Shown here piece after piece: positions 6,991 to 12,453 of a stretch of 12,453 nt of DNA. Numbering within the stretch: the first letter of the stretch is position 1; each line of letters begins with the position of its first letter. The position numbers were made by a program, and so were the translations under genes. Source of the DNA: M55B120 sp965549355 (GTDB lineage: Bacteria; Actinomycetota; Humimicrobiia; Humimicrobiales; Humimicrobiaceae); assembly GCA_965549355.1 (NCBI GenBank), contig CBEVGD010000053.1, positions 1 to 12,453 on the forward strand, in the 5' to 3' direction. Under the pieces are notes generated by a model that worked only from the letters and a program-made list of their open reading frames with translations, searched no databases and was not told the DNA's origin.

Positions 6991-8001
6991 ATGGTAAAAT
7001 TAAAAGATGTAGCAGAAAAAGCAAATGTTTCACTGGCCACAGCATCACTTGCTTTAAATGATAGTAAACTAATAAATGAGAAGACAAAGAAAAAAATCAA
7101 GCAGTGGGCAAAAAAGCTTAATTACTATCCTAATATATATGCTAAGAGATTAGCTAAAAGGAAGAGTTACAATATTTGCATCATGATCAACTCAGAGTAT
7201 TTTTTCAAATCTTCTAATATATATTACTTAAGAATAATTGGAGGAATTATAGAAGAAGCAGAAGATACTGAATATACTGTTAGTTTTTACTTTTACGAGG
7301 AAGATGAAGGCACAAAAGTATCTGGAGAAAAAAGCAATATAAAAAGCATGGATGGGATTATAGTATTAGATGTTATGGATGAGAATACACTAAATAGTTT
7401 AAGAAAAGAGTTAAATGTTCCTATTATTTTGATAGATAATCATAAAAATTTTATTGATATATATGGAGTAGATAATGATGACTCTGGTGGTGCATATAAA
7501 GCGACAAAATACCTGATAGATCTAGGACATAAAAAAATTGGATACATTGGCATTCCAGATACTCATCCTCTGGGTAGAGAAAATTGGAATGGTTTTAAAA
7601 AAGCGATGAAAGAGAATGATTTAAAAGAAGTTTGCTCTTTTAAAAAATGCAAGTTTGGAATAAAAAGCGGAAGAAGGGCAATGAATTATTTATTGAAAAA
7701 TAAGTCATTGCCCACAGCTTTTTATTGTGTGAATGATTATATAGCCATAGGAGCGATAGAAGAGCTAAAAAGTAAAGGGTATAAGGTTCCTGATGATGTA
7801 TCCATTATTGGAATGGATGATATGGAGCTCTCCTCTGAAATTGATCCACCGTTGACAACAGTTAGAATTAAGATGGAGGAACTTGGGAGAGTAGGTATAA
7901 AAAAACTTATATCTATTATAAATAATGGGTATAAGGGAGATATAAAGACTATAATTGATAATGAAATGGTAGAGAGGAAGTCTTGTAAGAATATTAGCTA
8001 G
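6991..8001 (+). CDS. LacI/GalR-family transcriptional repressor
   Basis: The 336-residue protein is a complete LacI-family regulator. Residues 3-22 (LKDVAEKANVSLATASLALN) form the helix-turn-helix. The hinge helix PNIYAKRLAKRKS follows at about 48-60, and then the two-lobed periplasmic-binding-protein-like ligand domain with VDNDDSGGAYKATKYLIDLGHKKIGYIG and FYCVNDYIAIGAIEELKSKG, ending in the usual DDMELSSEIDPPLTTV region. The recognition helix carries ATASLALN where many relatives have TVSRVLN. The gene has its own consensus promoter and an operator at its start site, and a probable terminator follows it. The Shine-Dalgarno is weak (AAAGAA-like). By context the inducer should be the substrate, or a derivative of it, of the ABC transporter encoded downstream. 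Base composition is much more AT-rich than the left block. Confidence 0.93.
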   Translation: MVKLKDVAEKANVSLATASLALNDSKLINEKTKKKIKQWAKKLNYYPNIYAKRLAKRKSYNICIMINSEYFFKSSNIYYLRIIGGIIEEAEDTEYTVSFYFYEEDEGTKVSGEKSNIKSMDGIIVLDVMDENTLNSLRKELNVPIILIDNHKNFIDIYGVDNDDSGGAYKATKYLIDLGHKKIGYIGIPDTHPLGRENWNGFKKAMKENDLKEVCSFKKCKFGIKSGRRAMNYLLKNKSLPTAFYCVNDYIAIGAIEELKSKGYKVPDDVSIIGMDDMELSSEIDPPLTTVRIKMEELGRVGIKKLISIINNGYKGDIKTIIDNEMVERKSCKNIS

Positions 8002-8019
8002 GTTTAAGATTTGATATAA

Positions 8020-8056
8020 CCAGATTCAGAATTGTCTAGGCTATTTTTGTTTTTTA
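8020..8056 (+). terminator. Possible weak intrinsic terminator after the LacI gene
   Basis: CCAGA (8020-8024) can pair with TCTAGG (8035-8040), leaving one bulged A, and is followed by the T-rich tract CTATTTTTGTTTTTT. The stem is short, so it would be a leaky terminator at best, but its place between the repressor gene and the next promoter fits. Confidence 0.35.
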
Positions 8057-8062
8057 ATTTTA

Positions 8063-8106
8063 TTGACTTGACGAAAAAATTTTTTGTATTTAATTAAAGC
8101 GCTTTA
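8063..8106 (+). promoter_or_regulatory. Operon promoter with LacI-family operator O2
   Basis: TAAAGCGCTTTA (8095-8106) is a perfect 12-bp palindrome sharing the AAAGCGCTT core with O1 before the repressor gene. Upstream are two overlapping -35-like hexamers, TTGACT (8063-8068) and TTGACG (8068-8073). Candidate -10 boxes are TATTTA (8087-8092, 18 bp from the first) or TTTAAT (8089-8094, 15 bp from the second). The operator abuts the -10 and covers the expected start site, so repressor binding should shut off the operon. The operator is well supported; the exact promoter boxes are not. Confidence 0.75.
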
Positions 8107-8139
8107 GTAGATTGACGAAGTAAAGTAGGATGATAATAA

Positions 8140-9237
8140 ATGAAAGATAGAATGACTCCAAGAGAACGTATAGAAGCAGTACTAAGTCTTGAAGTTCCAG
8201 ATATGGTACCTATGGGTGATGGTAACTTCCAGCATTGGGGATTTATAAATCATTTTTACAGAACAAAAGAAAAGGGAAAATGGAATCTTGAGGAAATTTG
8301 TAGAGCAGTAGGAAATTCAAAGGTAGATTTTGCATTTGAGATTGCAGCTTCTTTAGAACCTCATGTTGAAGAAAGGTTAGGACTTACTTATCAGGTTACA
8401 AAATGGACTGAAGTGATAATAGATAGACCCTTTATAACTATAGAGGAATCAAAGCCCTGGATAAAGGATATAATAATGAAAATAAAAAAATCAGATCCTG
8501 ATATTATGTGGAGTTTTGTTGGAAATACTGGAATGTTTAGTTTAGGGAAAGGAAATTATAAAAAAGATTTTTTATGGAAACAAAATTACCTAAGAGATAC
8601 GGTTCTTATGCATACAAGCTACGTTCATCTGGATACATGTTATATGATGGCAGGAATGGAAATATTTTCATATCTTATAGCAGATGATTACGGTCTACTT
8701 ATAGAATGGTTCGATGAATTGTGTAAACATGAAAGGAGAAGAGTAAATAGATGTGCTGATTACAATCTATCTCCCATAGCAGTTGCTGAGTGTGATATAG
8801 CATCAAAAACAGGACTTATGTTTTCAAAAGAATTCTTGGAAGCTGAGTACTTTCCAAGATTGAAGTTATTGATAGATGAATGGCATAATCATGATATAAA
8901 AGTAATTTACCATTCAGAAGGTGAATTAACTTCTGTGATTCCAAATATTATAGATGCAGGTGTAGATGGAATAAATCCATTAGAACCAGATATTTTAGAT
9001 ATAAAACAAATAAGAAAAGATTATCCAGATCTTATATTCTGGGGTGGAATAGATAATAATGAATTATTATGTAACGGTACAGTTGAAGAAGTAGAACAAG
9101 CAGTTAAGAATTTAATAAAAGATGCCGGAGCCAATGGTAGACTTCTTCTAGGTTCTAGTGGACAAATTCATCCAGCAAACAAGCTTGAAAACTGTCTGGC
9201 TATGTTTGAATTTGCAAGAAAGTTTGGAAAATATTAA
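8140..9237 (+). CDS. Uroporphyrinogen decarboxylase (URO-D) superfamily protein, non-HemE
   Basis: The 365-residue protein opens with MTPRERIEAVLSLEVPDMVP, the standard start of URO-D superfamily TIM barrels, and carries the family C-terminal segments VIPNIIDAGVDGINPLEP, the DLIFWGGIDN strand and LLLGSSGQIHP. The superfamily includes HemE and the corrinoid/thiol methyltransferases MtaA, MtbA and CmuA. HemE's arginine-rich active-site motif is absent. The zinc-binding His-x-Cys of the methyltransferases is HSEG here (H258, E260), and the later cysteine position reads GSSG (339-340), so it is not a canonical zinc methyltransferase. It is the first gene after the operator-controlled promoter and precedes a sugar-type ABC transporter, which suggests a role in converting the imported compound. 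AGGA at 8127-8130 serves as Shine-Dalgarno. The specific reaction is unknown. Confidence 0.85.
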   Translation: MKDRMTPRERIEAVLSLEVPDMVPMGDGNFQHWGFINHFYRTKEKGKWNLEEICRAVGNSKVDFAFEIAASLEPHVEERLGLTYQVTKWTEVIIDRPFITIEESKPWIKDIIMKIKKSDPDIMWSFVGNTGMFSLGKGNYKKDFLWKQNYLRDTVLMHTSYVHLDTCYMMAGMEIFSYLIADDYGLLIEWFDELCKHERRRVNRCADYNLSPIAVAECDIASKTGLMFSKEFLEAEYFPRLKLLIDEWHNHDIKVIYHSEGELTSVIPNIIDAGVDGINPLEPDILDIKQIRKDYPDLIFWGGIDNNELLCNGTVEEVEQAVKNLIKDAGANGRLLLGSSGQIHPANKLENCLAMFEFARKFGKY

Positions 9238-9353
9238 AAATGGAAATCTAATTTAATAAATTTAAAAAAATTTATGGGTAGCTATAACGATTTTAAGATT
9301 AAAAAATATTTTATTAATAAAGTGACGCTAATAATATAAATGAAGGGAGATAT

Positions 9354-10334
9354 GTGTTTAAAAAATCTCAGCTTAATAGTATTAGAAGTAAATTAATCAG
9401 TTTTAAGGAACTTGGAATTGTAATAGCTCTGATTTTACTTTCATTGATTATTGGCATCATAAATCCAATATTTTTTTCAAGAGATAATCTGATGAATATT
9501 TTAAGAGTCATGTCCTATACCGTAATTGTCGCGGTTGGGCAAACCCTGGTTCTTATACTTGGGGGACTAGATCTTTCAGTAGGTTCGGTAATAGGTTTAG
9601 GTGGTATTGTTTCAGCATTCTGTATGGTAAATCTTGGATTACCAGTACCTGTCAGTATAATTGCAGGCTTGGGAGCTGGTTGTATTATAGGTTTGTTAAA
9701 TGGTTTGTTTGTAGTAAAGCTTAGAATACCACCCCTTATTGTAACACTTGGCACCCTTTATATTGCAAGAGGTATTGTAAATGTCATTACGATGGGTAGA
9801 CCAGTGTACCCTCTACCAGAATCATTTGGAATATTGGGTAATGGCGAAATATTTTCAATACAATACTCGATTGTTATTATGGTAGTCTTTGCATTAATAA
9901 TTCACTTCATTTTAAAAAAGACCGCTTTTGGAAAATATATTTTTGCGATTGGAGGAAGTGAAGAAACAACCAGATTATATAGTATTAATGTAAATAAAGT
10001 TAAGTTTATCGTTTATATTATCTGTGGTTTTTTGGCAGCTTTTAGCGGAATTATTATGACTTCTAGAATGGGATCAGCTCAAACAAATTTAGGTACAGGA
10101 TGGGAATTAAAAGTTATTGCTGCTGTTATAATCGGTGGGACAAGTGTACTTGGTGGTTCCGGGACGATCTTAGGAACAATAATTGGTGCTGGTGTAATGA
10201 GTGTGCTGTCTAATGGTATGGTTCTTATGAGAGTATCTCCGTATTGGCAAAATATTGTTATTGGAATGATTATAATTTTTGCAGTAGGTCTTGATATGTA
10301 TAAACGTAAATATAAAACTGGAGGTGTTATTTAA
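9354..10334 (+). CDS. RbsC-type sugar ABC transporter permease
   Basis: The 326-residue membrane protein belongs to the branched BPD_transp_2 group that includes ribose (RbsC) and fructose (FrcC) permeases. Hydrophobic segments recur along the chain, starting around residues 18-42. The family hallmark GGLDLSVGSVIGLGG is at about 69-83, and the C-terminal GGTSVLGGSGTILGTIIGAG precedes a final membrane span and a short lysine-rich tail. The start is GTG 9354, preceded by AAGGGAG at 9343-9349. An ATG two bases earlier (9352) opens a different frame that stops after 14 codons, so the GTG is the right choice. The 116-nt gap before it is AT-rich and shows no convincing promoter. It would form a dimeric or pseudo-dimeric channel with the ATPase encoded downstream. 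Confidence 0.93.
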   Translation: MFKKSQLNSIRSKLISFKELGIVIALILLSLIIGIINPIFFSRDNLMNILRVMSYTVIVAVGQTLVLILGGLDLSVGSVIGLGGIVSAFCMVNLGLPVPVSIIAGLGAGCIIGLLNGLFVVKLRIPPLIVTLGTLYIARGIVNVITMGRPVYPLPESFGILGNGEIFSIQYSIVIMVVFALIIHFILKKTAFGKYIFAIGGSEETTRLYSINVNKVKFIVYIICGFLAAFSGIIMTSRMGSAQTNLGTGWELKVIAAVIIGGTSVLGGSGTILGTIIGAGVMSVLSNGMVLMRVSPYWQNIVIGMIIIFAVGLDMYKRKYKTGGVI

Positions 10335-10350
10335 ATTTTTTTAAATATTC

Positions 10351-10381
10351 ATCAGGGCAATAACCATGCTGCTGATTTTTT
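10351..10381 (+). terminator. Possible attenuator hairpin between permease and binding-protein genes
   Basis: ATCAG (10351-10355) pairs with CTGAT (10372-10376), and GCA (10357-10359) pairs with TGC (10367-10369) across a small internal loop. A run of six Ts (10376-10381) follows. This looks like a weak intrinsic terminator that could lower read-through into the next gene. No clear promoter for that gene is visible, so partial read-through seems needed. Confidence 0.35.
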
Positions 10382-10415
10382 ATATATATTATTAAAAGAT
10401 AAGAGGAGGTATAAG

Positions 10416-11384
10416 ATGAAGAAGTACATTATTTTATTAATGGTTCTGGTATTTTCAGTTTCGACGGTCTTTTTAGGAGTTGGATGCAAAGAAGAAGTAA
10501 CAGAAGGAGCAGAAGAAATAGAACAGGAGGAGTTGCGGATGGTCATGGTTTCCCCGCTAGTGAATCATCCTATTTTTGTCAGAATATATGAGGGATTTGC
10601 CTATGCTGGGGAAGAATATGGTTTTGAAACTTCTATGATTGGACCTGATGACTTAAGCATGGATACTATGATAGAAGCAACGGAAACAGCAATTATAGAA
10701 AAAGTTGACGGTATTGTAATGTATCCAATGTCGCCATCTGCCTTTACTCCTGTTCTTGAAAAAGCAAAGGAAGCTGGAATAAAAATAGGTTGCTTTTTTT
10801 CTGATGCAGAAAGGGAAGAATTACGAGATAGTTTTACAGGTACAGATTCTTTTCTTTGTGGTAAGGATATGGCAGAAGCAGCCTATGCAAAAGTTAATGG
10901 TCCTATTAAAGTAGGTATCATAATGAGTGCACTTGATACACAGGATGAGTTAAATCAGGTAGATGGAATAAAATCTGTAATGGAAGAATTACCTGATTCA
11001 GAGATTTTGACCATAGTAAAAGATGATGCTGACCTAATTGTAGCTGAAGAAGAACTTACAGCTATGATAAAAACGTATCCAGAAATGAATTGTGTATTGT
11101 GTACTGAAGGAGGAGGCGCACCAGCTTTGGGAAAGGTATTAGATGAGTTTAATCTTACTGATAAGATTGTAATTATCGCAATGGATGATATAGACCAGAA
11201 TCTTCAGACTGTAAGAGATGGACTTATTTATGGAATTATGGCACAAGGTTTTCATGAATTTGGATATTTAAATGGAACAAACCTGGTAGCTGCCATAAAG
11301 GGCGAGGAATTTGTGGCAAAAAATCTCATACCAGGAAAATTAGTTACTAAAGAAAATATTGATACATTATACCCAGAAAATTAA
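10416..11384 (+). CDS. Sugar-type ABC transporter substrate-binding lipoprotein
   Basis: The 322-residue protein is a type 1 periplasmic-binding-protein-like receptor (Peripla_BP_4 group, RbsB-like). It has a lipoprotein signal: a KK start, a hydrophobic stretch at residues 5-20, then GVGC with C24 as the lipidated cysteine; Gly at -3 is less common than Leu. A glutamate-rich linker (25-41) leads into the binding domain, which begins LRMVMVSPLVNHPIFVRIYEGF and continues with KVDGIVMYPMSP, FTGTDSFLCGKDMAEAAY and a C-terminal IIAMDDIDQNLQTVRDGLIYGIMAQ. The last segment is typical of the receptors of ribose-, fructose- and inositol-type transporters. A strong AGGAGGT at 10404-10410 precedes the ATG by 5 nt, the best ribosome binding site in the window, as expected for the receptor, which is normally made in excess. 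The ligand cannot be predicted from the sequence alone. Confidence 0.93.
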   Translation: MKKYIILLMVLVFSVSTVFLGVGCKEEVTEGAEEIEQEELRMVMVSPLVNHPIFVRIYEGFAYAGEEYGFETSMIGPDDLSMDTMIEATETAIIEKVDGIVMYPMSPSAFTPVLEKAKEAGIKIGCFFSDAEREELRDSFTGTDSFLCGKDMAEAAYAKVNGPIKVGIIMSALDTQDELNQVDGIKSVMEELPDSEILTIVKDDADLIVAEEELTAMIKTYPEMNCVLCTEGGGAPALGKVLDEFNLTDKIVIIAMDDIDQNLQTVRDGLIYGIMAQGFHEFGYLNGTNLVAAIKGEEFVAKNLIPGKLVTKENIDTLYPEN

Positions 11385-11415
11385 TTTTTATTTCTTTGGA
11401 GATTTAATTTGTAAA

Positions 11416-11457
11416 AAACTTATGTAAGGTATTTAAATGTATACCTTACATAAGTTT
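11416..11457 (+). repeat. Perfect 17-bp intercistronic stem-loop
   Basis: AAACTTATGTAAGGTAT (11416-11432) and ATACCTTACATAAGTTT (11441-11457) are exact complements around an 8-nt loop. It lies 31 nt after the binding-protein stop and 79 nt before the ATPase start. The tail TTTGTTG is only mildly T-rich, so it may be a partial terminator or a 3' mRNA-stabilising hairpin, which in many ABC operons keeps receptor message above ATPase message. A dyad operator is an alternative. Confidence 0.75.
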
Positions 11458-11536
11458 GTTGAGAAAGTTAAAACAATTAAAAATTTCTAAATGTATATTG
11501 CGAATTTAAATTCAAATTATTCAAAGGAAAGCTAAG

Positions 11537-12304
11537 ATGGCAAACAACAATGAAGTAGTTTTGGAAACAAAAGCACTGGAAAAGCACTTCGGGGGTATTA
11601 GAGCAGTTAATAAAATAGATATGAAGCTTTACAAAAATGAGATTCTTGCCATTGTTGGTGACAATGGCGCAGGAAAATCAACCCTGATTAAATGTATTGC
11701 AGGTGTATATAGAAAAGATGAAGGAGAGTTATACATTGAAGGGAAAAAAGTAGATATAAACAATACAAAGGATGCCAAAGATTTAGGTATGGAAACAGTT
11801 TATCAGGACAAAGGCTTAATATCAGTTCTTGATGCACCTTCTAATCTTTTCCTGGGTAGAGAAAAACTGAGAGACAATGTCCTGGGAAAAGTATTTAGGT
11901 TTTTAGATGAAAGGTATATGAGAGAAGAGACAAGGAAACTGTTGGCTAGAATTGGAGTAGAGGTAAAAGATATAGCGTCAACAGTAAATTTTTTATCCGG
12001 CGGACAACAGCAGTCGGTTACAGTAGGAAGAGCTGTATACTGGAGTGCAAAAATACTAATATTTGATGAGCCGACAAATAATTTGGGAGTACGGGAGCAG
12101 GCAAAAGCAATAAACCTGATTAGAACCATAAGGGATACCCATCCTGAAGTATCAATAATAATTATTTCTCATAACCTCTATCATGTATTTGAACTTGTGG
12201 ATAGGATAATAGTTCTTAGAAATGGTCAAGTTATTGGTGAAAGGGAAAAAGATGAGACTACTCGTCATGAGATAGTGTCTATGATTACAGGGCTTAACGG
12301 ATAG
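11537..12304 (+). CDS. Single-domain sugar ABC transporter ATP-binding protein
   Basis: The 255-residue protein has one complete nucleotide-binding domain: Walker A GDNGAGKST (41-49, K47), Q-loop Q90, signature LSGGQ (153-157), Walker B ILIFDEPT (D177, E178) and switch histidine H212 in IISHN. It resembles the N-terminal half of RbsA-type ATPases. It has the size of the FrcA type rather than the ~500-residue tandem ATPase usual for ribose transporters, so it should work as a homodimer with the permease encoded upstream. AAGGA at 11524-11528 is the Shine-Dalgarno, 8 nt before ATG 11537. The stop is clean, with 107 nt of AT-rich sequence after it, so the single domain is not the product of a visible frameshift in a tandem protein. 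It is probably co-transcribed with the genes before it and with the aminotransferase-like gene after it. Confidence 0.94.
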   Translation: MANNNEVVLETKALEKHFGGIRAVNKIDMKLYKNEILAIVGDNGAGKSTLIKCIAGVYRKDEGELYIEGKKVDINNTKDAKDLGMETVYQDKGLISVLDAPSNLFLGREKLRDNVLGKVFRFLDERYMREETRKLLARIGVEVKDIASTVNFLSGGQQQSVTVGRAVYWSAKILIFDEPTNNLGVREQAKAINLIRTIRDTHPEVSIIIISHNLYHVFELVDRIIVLRNGQVIGEREKDETTRHEIVSMITGLNG

Positions 12305-12411
12305 GTTATTATAAATAATATAATTACTATAAATTATTTTTCCGGAAGTATATTTTTAAGAAATTAATAAAGCTTTAGACTTAAGAATTTTAATAATAAG
12401 GAGAAAAAATT

Positions 12412-12453
12412 ATGCCAGGACCAGGTTCTTTTTTAATCGGTGAAGAAGAAAAA
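12412..12453 (+). CDS. Start of a probable DegT/DnrJ/EryC1/StrS aminotransferase (3' partial)
   Basis: Only 14 codons are present, MPGPGSFLIGEEEK, before the window ends. The opening MPGPG followed by an IGEEE motif is characteristic of a group of PLP-dependent DegT-family sugar aminotransferases, but 14 residues cannot prove the family. A strong AAGGAG at 12398-12403, 8 nt before the ATG, shows that this is a real start. It follows the ATPase gene in the same direction and is likely part of the same operon, so amino-sugar or cyclitol chemistry may be involved. The 107 nt before it are AT-rich, with one weak AT-only dyad (12313-12339). Confidence 0.6.
   Translation, partial: MPGPGSFLIGEEEK

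Noticed and set aside
8140..9237. Calling the URO-D gene hemE
   Set aside because: The arginine-containing substrate-binding motif of uroporphyrinogen decarboxylase is missing and the operon context is sugar transport, not haem synthesis.
9340..9396. ATG starts at 9340 and 9352 for the permease
   Set aside because: Both read frames that stop at the TAA near 9394-9396. Only GTG 9354 opens the permease frame.
12313..12339. AAATAAT/ATTATTT dyad after the ATPase gene as a terminator
   Set aside because: It is composed only of A and T in an AT-rich gap, so the stem would be very weak and is likely chance.
12368..12377. TAAAGCTTTA as a third LacI operator before the DegT-like gene
   Set aside because: It resembles the operator arms but lacks the central CG pair, so the half-site spacing is 2 bp too short. 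AT-rich DNA gives such palindromes by chance.

Overview
The window holds three blocks. Positions 1-4159 (+) have moderate GC and carry a two-gene recombinational-repair cassette of the AddAB/AdnAB type. The first gene is cut by the left window edge and is visible as an iron-sulfur PD-(D/E)XK nuclease C-terminus. The second is a complete 1058-residue UvrD-type helicase fused to a second PD-(D/E)XK nuclease with its own cysteine set. The two reading frames overlap by 17 nt.

Positions 4149-6745 (-) run the opposite way and look like an acquired defence/selfish island. It contains a complete AbiEi/AbiEii (type IV) toxin-antitoxin pair whose toxin gene overlaps the helicase stop by 11 nt, an upstream region with two unrelated perfect inverted repeats, and a broken AAA/DUF4143 ATPase gene. 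That gene has lost its Walker A half, and a frame change splits the rest at an A7 run.

Positions 6870-12453 (+) are clearly more AT-rich and form a carbohydrate-type regulon: a LacI-family repressor, a URO-D superfamily protein, an RbsC-type permease, a sugar-binding lipoprotein, a single-domain ABC ATPase, and the first 14 codons of what looks like a DegT/DnrJ/EryC1/StrS aminotransferase. The lacI gene has a consensus sigma-70 promoter followed by a near-perfect 24-bp palindrome centred on AAGCGCTT. A second AAAGCGCTTT palindrome lies just before the URO-D gene, so the repressor probably controls both itself and the operon. The likely logic is that a sugar-like compound enters through the ABC transporter, relieves LacI repression, and is processed by the URO-D protein and the aminotransferase. 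The substrate cannot be read from the sequence. The URO-D protein lacks the cysteine zinc ligands of the known methyltransferases of its superfamily, and this is the most novel part of the window.

The organism is a bacterium with low-to-moderate GC, Shine-Dalgarno-led genes and lipoprotein-anchored binding proteins. A Firmicutes-like lineage or a low-GC uncultured anaerobic lineage (for example Atribacterota-like or an early-branching actinobacterial group) would fit, but this is an impression and not a demonstrated placement. No tRNA, rRNA, CRISPR array, insertion sequence or phage gene was found.
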